From Asparagopsis taxiformis (lineage: Eukaryota; Rhodophyta; Florideophyceae; Bonnemaisoniales; Bonnemaisoniaceae), in contig JALQPE010003194.1 of NCBI GenBank assembly GCA_030407315.1, positions 1 through 47,392 of the forward strand: a DNA stretch of 47,392 nt, in the 5' to 3' direction. Below the pieces are notes generated by a model. It did no database searches. It was not told the origin of the DNA and was given only the letters and a program-made list of their open reading frames with translations. This document shows, in pieces, positions 8,601-18,366 of the stretch (position 1 is its first letter; each line of letters begins with the position of its first letter). The position numbers were made by a program, and so were the translations under genes.

Positions 8601-10007
8601 GAGGGGGTAAGTACTTCGGACTGTCATGGAGTTCAGCTTCCTGTAGTCAACACAGAATCGATACGATCCGTCGGCCTTCGGGGCGATCACCACGGGTGAA
8701 GCCCACTCTGTTTCTGCGGGTTCAATGACATCGGCGTCAATCATCCTTCCAATTTCTTCTTCGACGAACCGTCGGCCTTGAGGACCGGTACGGTATGGGC
8801 GCTGCATAGAAGGCTGTGATCCAGGCTTGAGTTCGATTCGGTGATCCACCGCGTTGATCTTCCCAAGCTTCCCGTCCCAGAGCTCATCATACTTGGTCAA
8901 CATCTGACGGAAGCGTTCGCGATTCGCGATTGGGATATGTGAGAGGTCCAGTTGAGCCGCGGTAGGCTTTGAGGCATCAGTCCAGGAGTCGGACTTTCCG
9001 GTTTCCTCTGGGCTTTTCGCAACTGGTTGTCCTTCCGCAGTAGGGGATACCTGTGCCAGGTCTGGCGTCATGCCAACCACGTCGGCTAAGGAAAATGATG
9101 TCTCAGTAACCTGAGTCGGGTGTGGCAGTGCAACAGCGACATTCTGGTTCCTGACGATCCTTCGAGGGATGTCTGAGGTGTTTGCAACAAGAATACGAAA
9201 CGCGACATTGGGTAACACAGAAGCGATGCCATTGGCACAGGCAAGTGAGTGAAGCTCGAAGAGCTTCGGGAGTGGCTGGACAACAATATTTCCATGACGT
9301 TTCGTCGATACCTTGACCCAGGCTTGAGACTGTGCCGGTACGGTGAGTGTTTCGGCAGCCTTGATATTCGGCGAGACTCTTCCACTTGTGTCGGGGTCTC
9401 GCATATCTTTTGGGAGAGGGGGACCGCTGCGTCTTGATGCGTTACGCAGTGGACGTCGAACGATCGGGACCGATGAACCATCGTCTAGCTCCACGATCTT
9501 TTGACTTGGGCGTATAGCGGAAACAAAACGGTCACAGAAATCAGCGCCTAGTATTGCTGGTGCAGCAAGGGTCTCACAGACAATGAATTCGATTCGAGAA
9601 GAAAAATTTCCAAGCCGTACCGGCAATTTTATCGTACCCAGCAACTGAAGAGGCTTATTGTTGGCATCGCATATATCTGGTAAGGGACCTTGACGGATGA
9701 CCGCTTCGATACCATTCAGTTCGTCGCTGCGGATGAAGTTAGGGCCTGCACCAGTGTCCAATATGGAAAGAATACGACGAATCGTCGAAGTGCTTGACCC
9801 AATGTCCGTGTATACCTTATAGTTGCGACGGGTCAGGACAAAGATCCGATCTGGGTTCTTCGGTGACTTGACTCGATTCCATGGTCTTGTGAGGGAGTTG
9901 AAGGAAGGGCCATCATTATTCTTTCTAGTAATGATCTTCGGTACGAAGGGGGTGGAGTGGGAGGCGGCAGTGTTTGTATCACTGCCCTTTGATGAGACCT
10001 CCCTCAT
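5610..10007 (-). CDS. pol: Pol polyprotein (PR-RT-RNase H-IN-chromodomain)
   Basis: 1465 residues, fully open. Aspartic protease at about 80-170 with active-site ILDTGAG near 82-88. Reverse transcriptase about 405-600 with YLDD at 551-554. RNase H about 698-818, starting SIDTDASD. Integrase zinc-binding HHCC about 947-990. Integrase core has Asp in VAIDLLG (about 1016), Asp in LLSDNGKQF (about 1076) and Glu in NGQVERYN (about 1113). A GPY/F-like region (EGPYRV) lies near 1252, and a chromodomain at about 1401-1450 (RVRWYGYSQQDDTWEPPEHV). The product copies element RNA into DNA and integrates it; the chromodomain probably directs insertion to particular chromatin. Its ATG overlaps the gag stop by one base (TAATG). 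Stop codon is TGA. All key residues look intact. Confidence 0.97.
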   Translation of the reverse strand: MREVSSKGSDTNTAASHSTPFVPKIITRKNNDGPSFNSLTRPWNRVKSPKNPDRIFVLTRRNYKVYTDIGSSTSTIRRILSILDTGAGPNFIRSDELNGIEAVIRQGPLPDICDANNKPLQLLGTIKLPVRLGNFSSRIEFIVCETLAAPAILGADFCDRFVSAIRPSQKIVELDDGSSVPIVRRPLRNASRRSGPPLPKDMRDPDTSGRVSPNIKAAETLTVPAQSQAWVKVSTKRHGNIVVQPLPKLFELHSLACANGIASVLPNVAFRILVANTSDIPRRIVRNQNVAVALPHPTQVTETSFSLADVVGMTPDLAQVSPTAEGQPVAKSPEETGKSDSWTDASKPTAAQLDLSHIPIANRERFRQMLTKYDELWDGKLGKINAVDHRIELKPGSQPSMQRPYRTGPQGRRFVEEEIGRMIDADVIEPAETEWASPVVIAPKADGSYRFCVDYRKLNSMTVRSTYPLPRMDDCIDSLGEATIFSTLDANWGYWQIPVAAADRDKTTFTSHAGTYRFKRMPFGLMNAPATFQRTLDILLNRYAWRTCLVYLDDIIIFSKDFDTHIKDVDKILGTLRRSGISLKLRKCEWCTDTVKYLGHVIKPGRLTINEAHTKSLRDVQHPTTLTELRSFLGLYNVYRRFVPNFARIAGPLNALLKKGMPTKLEPFGKAESAAFANLVQAILSPPVLALPRLGLPLSIDTDASDHQIGAVLFQEYPEDDRKPIGFWSRSLNPAERNYSTSEKECLAVVWALQTLRPYLQGVKFTVHSDHASLRWLMGISEPSGRLMRWRLRLSEFDFEIQYKKGLKNTQADALSRLKTFSETISPIDDEIPCFTTDPCVSLAEPADDEEPSTSDILDEYEFSDKLLLASEGIAEPALTPITHSEILLEQQRDALCTGIRSKMEQGDVNQRSFMVDEEGILLRTASGEHQIVVPTSLQPRVLRIAHYSKISRHPGGRRLYQYLRRNFYWPSMAVDCYAVSKNCVQCARNRVRLRQHQKELHLFPASSPLEFVAIDLLGELIKTPRGNRFLLVISDRFSKLVRTVPMKTITAEAVAKAFVTHWVMAYGPPVWLLSDNGKQFTSRFFQHVCRILGVENLFTTTYHPQTNGQVERYNRTLLSAIRTYVSDHPKDWDLFTDVITYSYNTQVHRVTSCTPFELVLSRPPSSLVLAPEPGSTIGEAPKSYLQRWKVWLHNLVSSARQSISKEQKRYQRNFNARVRPVSQNLAPGSHVFVRKEHHGRDGHHKLSPVAEGPYRVVSLDKDTVVLRIGRSEERISRDRVVESPPPPYDILSEVVVPDPQQDTRQSDEPSMIEATHDVSQRVGEEEHPVGDEETPEDPWRFANFDSSSMPGGTLITFPTDAEPAMMDVNTNASRAESAVRPSAEAQEDVSTQEEEGVESCVIDHIVNHGELDGVLRFRVRWYGYSQQDDTWEPPEHVPRSQVIAYYKRRRIPVPESVLNRTLSG

Positions 10008-12034
10008 TAGTTTCCCGAATCGGGGGTGTCATTGGCAGTTGAATCCTGCCGGCTGTTATCCTTAGGATGTGAGCAGCCCATTACCGAATGTGCTTTGGAA
10101 GGGTTACCCTTATCCTCTTGTGCCTGCTGATCCAGATTCAGGGCGGAGCGTACTCGGTGATACGATGTAGCCGGTACAGAGAGCTTCAAAGACGGAGAGA
10201 GGCTCTCGTAGTTGACCAGAACCTGGCGAATCTCGCGGAGTGGCAACACACATTGCGGGGATATGTGTCCCGGCTTGTAGCACTCGTGGCATATAATGTG
10301 CTGTGACCTCTGATCCAGAGACGGGTTACCATTACGGTTAACGGTAGGGGACTGACGATCAACCCATCCTGGGCGACTGCGGATACCCTGGGGCATGTGA
10401 GGGATCTTCGGAGCCTGCACCAACCGGTTAGCTTGATTGTTGATGAGAAGGGCAGGGTCCACCGACACCGATTCGGTAGGGTATGTAGTGGACGATCCGT
10501 CAACGAAGTGAACCCCATCTTGCATCATATTGACTTGATCCAAAGGGCTATGATCACTCCGAGTTGGATTGACATCGGAAGTGGATGACGAATGGATGTC
10601 TTCGCTTGACTGAATCAGTCCAACTGTACGCAGCTTTGGACGGCTCTCATGTCTAGGGGAAAGTACAACTCGCTTGTCGCGTGCGCGAACCGCGCTTCCT
10701 TCCGCTTCTGCATACTGCACAACGTCCAAATAAGTTGAACGGCGGTGTGACTCACGGTGTCGGGCGACAATAGTCCTGATCGCGGAGTTCAGGCCGTCGA
10801 TGTATAGGGTGATGACTTCTTCCGGCGAGTGTACATTACCACAACGATTGATGGCCTGGTTCAGGCGTGTAGCATACTCGCGTTCCGATTCATCGAGCTT
10901 CTGTCGCGTGTCGCGCAAATCGCTAATAGCGTTGCTAATGTGCTGTGACTGCGCATAGTTGCGGAGGAGGTATTGAACCGCTTCGGGCCAGCTGGAGACT
11001 CCACCTTCCTCAGGTGAAACCATCTCCACTCCTGATTCATATTGACTCTGGGCAAACCCGGAGAGGAAAGAAGGTAAGGCTATGAAAGCTTGTGCCTCCG
11101 ACATCTCTTGGATATTTGCCTCTCGCACGAATCGTGCCAAGAAATCAAGGACCATGATGGGGTCTGATCCAGAAAAGTGATGCTTGCTCAACTTGAGTTC
11201 CATCCGCTTGATTAGGTCACGGACCTTACCGGTGCTACGAGAAGAGCGACCCTGCGATGTATCATTGAGACGGTAGGTTCGATACGATAACACATCATCA
11301 TAGAGAGGGTTGGTCGGCCGAATCTCTTTCAAACCGGCGAATCGCGGACCTATCTTTCGTGATGCTCCATGGGAGCGGCGGGTCTTAGGCGGACGATCGG
11401 GCTTCCTTGGGCGCATTATGAATGCATGTTCTTCTGATCCTGAGGACCGTGGTGAATTTTCCGATTCGGATGTCAACTCTGGAGAGTCATAAGAACTGCG
11501 AGATACTCGCTGATGCTCGAGCTTCCGCGCACCGCGCTTGCTTTTCGATTCGAGTTTTGGCTTGACATCAGTGTGTACCCCACCATTGTTTATCTCCAAG
11601 GCTGACAGCCGGTCAGACACACGAGTGAACCGCATGTCCATTTCTTGGGCAAGGTTGTTACGACCTTCGAGGAGTTGGTTGACATCTTGTCGAAGCTCAC
11701 GTATGTCTTTGTTAGCATCACTGCCTGACTTGTGCGCTTCGAGAACTGTAAGGCGGCCGGCGAGCTCGTTGATGACCGCAAAGGAGTTACTCCGAATTGC
11801 TTCCAGTTCCTGGTTCAGCTTCTCAAATTCAGAAGCAAACATCTCCAGAACTTCATCGCGAAGGTTCTCGTTCATCTCATGACACTTCGCCATTGTGGCT
11901 AGTTCTGGACTACGGGCTGGTACAGCCGCGGATCCCAAGGCATCGTTCCGAGCTTCCAGTTTTCCAGTCGTCGAACCGACAGCAGATCCTGCTCGTGTCG
12001 AGGCTTTCGACGTTCCGGCCTTGGGCGGAACCAT
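10007..12034 (-). CDS. gag: Gag capsid/nucleocapsid protein
   Basis: 675 residues starting 47 nt inside the 5' LTR. The N-terminus is followed by a long heptad-rich coiled coil (about 55-150), a basic, Ser-rich linker (150-270), a retrotransposon Gag capsid region (about 285-450, including the SGFAQSQYESG segment and the SEREYATRLNQAI segment), and a single CCHC zinc knuckle, CHECYKPGHISPQC, at about 582-595. Gag forms the virus-like particle and packages element RNA. It ends TAA and the next frame begins inside that stop (TAATG), so Pol is probably made by reinitiation or frameshifting rather than by an in-frame Gag-Pol fusion. The coiled coil ahead of the capsid domain likely aids oligomerisation. 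Confidence 0.93.
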   Translation of the reverse strand: MVPPKAGTSKASTRAGSAVGSTTGKLEARNDALGSAAVPARSPELATMAKCHEMNENLRDEVLEMFASEFEKLNQELEAIRSNSFAVINELAGRLTVLEAHKSGSDANKDIRELRQDVNQLLEGRNNLAQEMDMRFTRVSDRLSALEINNGGVHTDVKPKLESKSKRGARKLEHQRVSRSSYDSPELTSESENSPRSSGSEEHAFIMRPRKPDRPPKTRRSHGASRKIGPRFAGLKEIRPTNPLYDDVLSYRTYRLNDTSQGRSSRSTGKVRDLIKRMELKLSKHHFSGSDPIMVLDFLARFVREANIQEMSEAQAFIALPSFLSGFAQSQYESGVEMVSPEEGGVSSWPEAVQYLLRNYAQSQHISNAISDLRDTRQKLDESEREYATRLNQAINRCGNVHSPEEVITLYIDGLNSAIRTIVARHRESHRRSTYLDVVQYAEAEGSAVRARDKRVVLSPRHESRPKLRTVGLIQSSEDIHSSSTSDVNPTRSDHSPLDQVNMMQDGVHFVDGSSTTYPTESVSVDPALLINNQANRLVQAPKIPHMPQGIRSRPGWVDRQSPTVNRNGNPSLDQRSQHIICHECYKPGHISPQCVLPLREIRQVLVNYESLSPSLKLSVPATSYHRVRSALNLDQQAQEDKGNPSKAHSVMGCSHPKDNSRQDSTANDTPDSGN

Positions 12035-12067
12035 CTTGAGTATCAGATGAACTTGGTCAAGATTCTA

Positions 12068-12080
12068 GGTCGAGAGACCA
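12068..12080 (-). other. Primer binding site
   Basis: One base inside the 5' LTR the minus strand reads TGGTCTCTCGACC, beginning with the TGG that pairs with a tRNA CCA end. The implied primer has 3' end ...TCGAGAGACCA. This is not the initiator-Met type seen in many gypsy elements; an acceptor beginning CTCTCGA would resemble tRNA-Tyr, which is inference. Confidence 0.75.
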
Positions 12081-12081
12081 A

Positions 12082-13317
12082 TGTAGTGCAATGCCCGAGC
12101 TGTCGATTCGACTTAGGGTAGTGAGCCGATTCGGCTAAGCACCGCGAGGTGTTCGAGCCCTCCTGTCTCGGTAGTCAAGCTCAGGTTAGAGGTGGTAGAG
12201 CTAAGGCGGATCGCCTGCTTGACTGTGGGTTGTAAGGCCACACAGACGATACGTCGAGAATCTTGGTTCAAGTGATACTGCTATGCAGGTGAGAGGTTGG
12301 CTTGTCAGGCCAACCCTAAAGGGGTATAAGGGATGGCGCAACACTGGATCAGTGGTACACTGAAGCGGTAGTGTGTGACGGTGATACGCCGGATGTCAGC
12401 TGACACTTAGTGTGTGAGGGGAGTGACCAACGGTCGAGAAGGAGAAGAAGGGGAGCTGATACAGCGTGAATGGTGGTCCACCAAGTAGGCGAGGGTACCA
12501 GGTAGGGGGAAAAGGGTGAGAGGGCACGTGTACCACTGGTGGCACGTGCAGGGAAGAGACCCTGAAAGGGCAGAGGAGAAGCTGATACAGCGAGATGGCG
12601 ATGCCAGAGGCGCTGGTACAGCGGTAAGAGTAAGGCCTGACTTGTGCCACGCACTATAGCCACAGGCGGAGTAGGCAAACAGTTACTGCGATCCGCAGGA
12701 TGGGAGCGAAGCGACACGGTCAGGTCCGGTGGTACACCAAGAGGCCGAAGACTCCTGATAGAGGGGCACGCGCGCCACAGGCTGCGCGTGGTAAGGGATA
12801 ATGCTGATACAGCGGGTGGAGTGCCAAGGGCAAGCGCTGGATCAGCGACGAACGGGTACCGGAAGGGTGCCAAGTACTATAGCCAAGGGAGAAGCAGGCT
12901 GACTCAGACGGCGAAACGCACCTTGGGAGCAAAATGACAACCGAACTTCCGGTGCTTTACAATCGAAGAACTGGGCGATCCGCCGTAAAATAAATACTAT
13001 GTTAAAGCACGGTGGCTAGCCCTAAGTGAACTTCTACGGTTGTCGGGGGATAGGCTAAATAATGGTACAGTAGGGCGGTCGGAAAAACCCTAAGTGGGTT
13101 GCATGGCCAGCGCGGTCCACGCAGTGTGAGTGTGCTGTACAACAGTTAGTGTCAGTGTACATAAAAGTGTACCACTGGTTACACGTGTGTTGTGCCCAGT
13201 GATTCACTGTGGTGCGAAAAATTAGACCACTTATGAAAAATAAAACTTGACAATAAATTACGAATTTTGCGACATTACACGTCGTGCAGGCGTACCGCCA
13301 CGTGGTATTGCACCACA
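12082..13317 (-). repeat. 5' LTR of the gypsy element
   Basis: This 1236-bp copy begins TG and ends CA in element orientation. It differs from the 3' LTR by one substitution and three single-base insertions (near 12355, 13048 and 13086). It should hold the promoter for gag-pol RNA. The 3' LTR is placed to drive the opposite-strand ORF if LTR transcription is bidirectional. Confidence 0.96.
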
Positions 13318-13322
13318 CGCTC
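13318..13322. repeat. Target-site duplication, right copy (CGCTC)
   Basis: Exact match to 2141-2145 on the other side of the element. Confidence 0.9.
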
Positions 13323-13978
13323 GTAGCGCAATACGGGACGAGTCCCACACTTTCCGCTTCCATTTTCAGTGCGGTCGGAAATATTCGACCAGCATAACAT
13401 GGTGATTCCTCCTCGGTCTACAACCATCATCTATGTAGACTTGATATCATCCAAATCGTACTACTGTGTCACAAAGAGTAGTAACGTATGAGAATTCCTA
13501 TGAATTAGTTGCTATGATAGTGGTAAAGATGTTAAACATGTTAGCTACATTGGTATAGAAAGTTTATTAGTGAATAGTAGAATTATTTGAGCAGTTTACT
13601 CCCATCAACTCTCTGTACACACATTCCGTCACAATCTCTGCCATCCTTCCAGTACCTGAACATCCGCAACATCATGTGGCTCAACGCGTTATCACAATGC
13701 GCAGTACGTTGTAGTCGTCTATAGTGAGTAGGCGAAAACTCATCGCGACTGTGTGCAGCGCTTCATCACGCGGACGACAAACGGGATCTCAATGCGCTTG
13801 GCTTTGCCTGTGTTGACTCCACACTGTCTATCTCCAGCATCACCACACTCCTGTTGATGCTCCCCTCGACGACTCCGCAATATCTGTGCAATCGCCCAGT
13901 CATCTCCACTTCGCAGTGCATGTGATCATCGACTATCGCTGCAGACCGCTCCTTCGACCACTACTCTTGCAGACACAG
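13323..13978. other. Flank without a recognisable gene
   Basis: The first 50 or so bases are GC-rich like 840-2140, then composition returns to average. No open frame with supporting features was seen. Confidence 0.5.
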
Positions 13979-14427
13979 AGCACCATGACGTCGTGTAGTA
14001 CGCCATACAACACACCCATTCCCACGATGATTACGATCGTGAACATAGCTCCCATGTACTCAATAACCCAATACACGGCCTACTGCCTACTGCACATCAC
14101 ATTCCAATCCTTACGTAAAACACATGGTTACACACTCTTTTCCCTCTACTCCTCGTCACTCCTCTACACCGCTGTCCCACACATCACAGCCATCCTCTCA
14201 CTCCAGACGCACCTGGAACACCTTCTCACTACTCCTCCCCCATCTCGCCCCACCGCCACCACCTTCGCCTCAAACTCCCGCCCAAATACCAGCGACCCCC
14301 ACGCAATGTACATGAGTACAATCATACCCCTAATTCCGATCCCCCAAAACGCATACGGAGCTTCAACCTCCTTCCTCACCCACCTCCCGTTCAGGTATTG
14401 CCGCACCTCCCAGAGTAAACGTCGCAT
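13979..14427 (-). pseudogene. Possible remnant of a small membrane protein gene
   Basis: The minus strand is markedly G-rich here. An ATG at 14427 opens 87 codons containing a hydrophobic stretch (GMIVLMYIAWGSLVFG) and ending at 14164. Further along, in another frame, at about 13979-14070, comes a second hydrophobic stretch (TIVIIVGMGVLYGVL) after an in-frame ATG. Two membrane-like segments on one strand but in different frames suggest a frameshifted gene, or exons with short introns (a GTAAG occurs near 14115). The family is not recognised. A chance origin is quite possible given the biased composition. Confidence 0.25.
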
Positions 14428-15587
14428 AGCTCTGTTTGGACAGATGTCCTTTTAATTTCCGTGACTCTCGCGTTATGAAATTGTCACAAAAGTTTGTGAC
14501 TGCAGGATTTTCGGGGACTTTCTGAAATAAACGCAAGATTAGTTTCAGGAATCACCCAAAACTTTCTAATGGTAGATTTGGACGATTCAGTAGACCGCTT
14601 GCGTGTGCTGAATATGCGCTTCTGTAGCATTCATCATTTTCAAGTTGAATTTGAAATTCAACCGGAAAGGTCGTACTGGACCTGTCTGCATCAGTCCATC
14701 TTGTCCAATCGACCGAAATTTCCGGACCGGACCGGACTTTAAATTTGGTAGGAGGGACAGAGTCACAGACTGGTTTATCACATGTCGATTACCGTCGAGG
14801 GTGGATCGGACCGCAGTCCTCAAAAATCGTATGAGGTTGCTCCAACAGCGAACCAAGGGCAGCAAGACCGTTCCGGACTGTGGCTCGTTCAGACCGTGCG
14901 CAGGCCTACTGGTCAGTGAACACTCCGGGCGCAACGCAGAGCTAATGTACAACGCAAGTTGGACCCTGTGGTGTTGCTCGGTTGCGTATATTCCAAGGCA
15001 CGGCAGCAATTATTGTAGTCTCACCGTCTCCAGCAGTCTACTGCTTTGACACCTTTCGCGCCGAACACCACTGCCAAATTCCTTTCCATCTCTCCACTCG
15101 CACCCGCGTGCTATCCGACTCCTACCACTGCTACCCATGGGATACCCAATGCCCGACACGCGCGCTCTCACTACCGTCCTACGACACATCCCAACGATTT
15201 GCGCTTAGATCGCGATTCCATCCACTCGGCAAAGGACATGTACAGGGAGCGTGAACGGCGACATCTTCATCCAATGCATGTCGACGTCTATTATATGTCG
15301 ATGAATCGCATGGTCAAACATGGATAGAGCCTGATGTCATGACATATTCACATGCAGACATAGACTCGATAACATGCACAACGTCCATTGGTGTCGAACG
15401 GGCGAATGCTGCTGATTACTGATCCTGGCATAATATTATAGCTGAACTTCATGTTGAGTCTTGCGCTGCGCAGAGATCCATGTCTAGGATGCGAAGCTGA
15501 ATCAAGCGGCTACATGCGAGCATATGAAATACGCCACCTGTCTAGCGCTAACCATGAATACCAGGAAACAGACAGCAACAGCCCTGT
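14428..15587. other. No supported gene
   Basis: Several medium open frames occur on both strands near 14600-15330, but none has a recognisable domain, signal peptide or promoter. A perfect 8-bp dyad (GTTGAATT/AATTCAAC) lies near 14644-14662. Confidence 0.4.
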
Positions 15588-16076
15588 TCATTCCACTAGT
15601 ATATTCGCGCTTCGAGATGGAATTAGCAGCTCCGAACCGTAGAATGTGGTTGTAAAGCTTGAATGGGAAGCACATCTTCCTAGACAAATTACTGCAGAGA
15701 AATGCAGCAGAAACGACGCATCCCAGCTTTTCATTCCCGTTACGGTGCAATACATCGACATGAAGACGAGTAATCCAACCGCGTCCAATGAACGGAATAC
15801 ATGCCATCGCCGCCAAAATTTCCCCGTTATGTCTGGACATTGTAGGGGCGGGTTGGCCGTCAACTGTGTACCAAGGCTTTCTCGGAAACGAAGTAAATCG
15901 ATGACGAGACTCCTAGAGGAAATGAGGTGCACCGTCAGAGGCGCACTGCTTCGGTCTCGCAATTCCCACAAGTCACATGCCTCTTTCCCCATCGCACGAC
16001 GCCATTTCCTCAACGCGTTCCACTCGAGTCGACTGAAAATTTGACAATTTTCGCGCGATTTGTACGATTCCGACAT
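15588..16076 (-). CDS. Hypothetical protein, 162 aa
   Basis: The ATG at 16076 has a TATAAAAA sequence on the same strand at 16181-16174, about 100 bp upstream, matching the spacing of the better supported genes of this window. The product starts with a basic, Trp-containing region and has moderately hydrophobic stretches near residues 102-135. I recognise no family. An overlapping frame (15502-15840, minus) is also fairly hydrophobic, so a spliced or frameshifted gene is possible. Evidence is limited to promoter position and an open frame. Confidence 0.28.
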   Translation of the reverse strand: MSESYKSRENCQIFSRLEWNALRKWRRAMGKEACDLWELRDRSSAPLTVHLISSRSLVIDLLRFRESLGTQLTANPPLQCPDITGKFWRRWHVFRSLDAVGLLVFMSMYCTVTGMKSWDASFLLHFSAVICLGRCASHSSFTTTFYGSELLIPSRSANILVE

Positions 16077-16173
16077 TAATATTCACGGCCCATGATCTCG
16101 GTCTCCGGACTACCGGCACGCGAGTTGATCGCAGCTCGTCCACCGTTGGATTGAATTCCGTCGCAGGGTGACG

Positions 16174-16181
16174 TTTTTATA
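16174..16181 (-). promoter_or_regulatory. TATA box candidate for the 16076 ORF
   Basis: TATAAAAA on the minus strand, about 100 bp before the ATG. Confidence 0.35.
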
Positions 16182-16207
16182 CCGCCCTGTGATGCTTACC
16201 GCAACTG

Positions 16208-16254
16208 CATCCCGAGTTCACCGCATCTCGAGTTCACCGCATCCCGATCCACCG
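16208..16254. repeat. Short tandem repeat, three copies of a 15-16-bp unit
   Basis: CATCCCGAGTTCACCG is followed by a copy with one change and a third, shortened copy (16208-16223, 16224-16239, 16240-16254). Confidence 0.75.
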
Positions 16255-18366
16255 ACAACCCGGCTCAGGTATCAATCTGTGTGGTTCCTTGTATATGACT
16301 GATTCGGATGCAAGTCGAGGTGAGTCTTTTAATTCAGTTCTCGACTCGGGCATTACAAGCGGCCAACTTGTTCCCAATCATACCTGGTAGGGTTTTTTTG
16401 CCATGAGAGGGGAGCCAACATGGGAAACATTCACTGGATGACATGCGAAATGTACGGAGCGATTTGGTCGTCAAATGTTGCGTCGTCTTCTCATCCATGA
16501 TTGGATTTCCCGCATGACCTCAAGTGGCATCTAAAAACAGTGTCCAGGAGTATGAGATGTTCATCGCGTCCAACAGTGATTCCTGAATTGTATCAATTCC
16601 AAGTTTGGTGCACCACTCATAGACTGTCAACTTGAAAACATCCATGCATGCTGTTGTGAGCGATGCAACTTCTATGCATAGGCGTTGCATGATTTGAGCA
16701 CACTGTACAGTTACGTTGATTGCGTCACGCGTTCGTCATTTGACAAACATGTCGTACGAAGTTCTCGTCATCTGCCACACTATCTCGCCGCCATTTTGGA
16801 ATTTATAAGAGCGGAGAGAAGCGAGGATTCAGCAGACAATGTGGATGGGTCGTAACAGCAATCGCCATGGATGAAAATATATTCGCAACACCCCCGATCA
16901 GGTCTTGTCGTGGCCTACGGACGCTCCTGCAGCGCCAAGACTAGAACCTTCTCAAGACATTCCAGATTTACCTGCGCTGCAATTACCGCCGAGCATCGCA
17001 AACGTCCGTCCGTGGATGGGTTTCCGAATCCGTCCGTTCGTTTTCACGATGATTTGGAGATTTCTTGGTTGTCCGATGCGATGGCTTAGAAGACAGGTGA
17101 GACGCTCTTTGATTTGGACTGCGTGTGAACGGGCAATCCATTCTATGATGGAGAAACTTGGTCTCATTGGTGGAGAGGAGTACTGGGAGGATTGACGGCT
17201 TGGTCGGACTTTGAAGTTTTATCAGACGAAATGGCTTCAGATCCGCGTCATGGATTGAGGTTATCGCCGTTGACGACAAATGACAGCTCCGGGAACGATT
17301 TCTAGTAATTAGGCGCATGAACAAGCAGGCTATCTGGCCTGGTAACAATGAGTTTAGGGGGGAACTAGGGGCTATGAATAGCCTGTATGTTATCTTCGCT
17401 TGCAAGAGAACAAGATCAAACATGTGCAAAAAGAATCAAGTTTCTCTGGACAGCTCCAGAGATGACCTGGTGCTTCAAAGCTATTCCCTTTTGGTATGAA
17501 GTAGCCAGGACAATGAAGTGCTCTATTCTTCTCTCTTTGCAGCCAATTGTAACATACAATCCCGTTTAAAATTCTAAGTCGGAAAGCGCAATGGGCAGAA
17601 AGGTGCTGGCGAAGGCGGCGCAACACGTGACATGGCGGAGATATGGACAGAAAGGGCAACAAGGCTCCAACAGAACGAAAATTTGCTCCAATCAGTGCAT
17701 GGCATAAATCCACGTCGAAAGTAATTGTCAAGTAAACAGAACGTGCCAGTCGATTGAACTTGGATATGCCTTGTGGGCAGGATCGATGTGGCCATGTATG
17801 TTTCGAGACTAAATTTGAAACGTCCCGCAGGATTGAACATGACAGGATGTCGAGTAGAAACAATGTGTAGAAACTGTGATAGTGGTGCAGGCAACAAGGC
17901 GTGCGCCAACGGTCAAGATTGTCTCAAATTCAAGGTCCTTGTCACAATGCGCTGTCGACTTTTACGCTGATTCGATAAACGGCTTTCTCCAGGCCAACGT
18001 GTGATGTTGGCATGTTGCGCGTGATGAAATGCTGTTGTTCTATACGGCGGTTTGAATTGTGCACGATTAATATAGAATTGCCCAGTTGTCTGCTTCAATC
18101 TGGGGATATTTACACCAGTGGGAAGGACCCCAAGTTGTGAAGAGACGTTTGCCTTTTGTCTGTAATAAACACATTGGTCGCTTCTCTCGCTGATTTGCGT
18201 GCGGACCATTCCCTGTAGTTTGAATTCAATTTCTTTAATTCACTCCTGACAGGAACAATCCGAGTCGAGCTGCCGATGGAATGTCCACACATCAAGTTGG
18301 ACACATCCTGCAATTATCTGCCAACATTCTGAATTACACCACTGCGCTATCTCGTCCAACAGGCGA
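16255..18366. other. No supported gene
   Basis: A plus-strand frame at about 16872-17195 encodes a basic, Trp-rich stretch and has TTTATAAGAG some 70 bp upstream, but it lacks an early ATG. Overlapping frames at 17390-17909 show nothing recognisable. I see no RNA gene. Confidence 0.4.

Larger units (their letters stand above)
2146..13317 (-). mobile_element. Complete Ty3/gypsy chromovirus-type LTR retrotransposon
   Basis: The element is 11.17 kb and runs right to left: 5' LTR (12082-13317), tRNA primer site, gag, pol, an extra ORF on the opposite strand, polypurine tract, 3' LTR (2146-3378). Both LTRs begin TG and end CA in element orientation, and a perfect 5-bp CGCTC duplication flanks the whole. 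The LTRs differ by one substitution and three 1-nt indels over about 1236 bp, so insertion was recent. Gag and pol are open throughout and all catalytic motifs are present, so it could be autonomous. Order PR-RT-RNase H-IN with a C-terminal chromodomain places it among chromoviruses. Confidence 0.96.

Noticed and set aside
5800..11882. Many medium open frames opposite gag and pol
   Set aside because: They are the complementary strand of conserved coding sequence; none has a domain of its own.
16872..17195. Plus-strand open frame rich in Trp and Arg
   Set aside because: No early ATG and no family match; a TATA-like element upstream is not enough.
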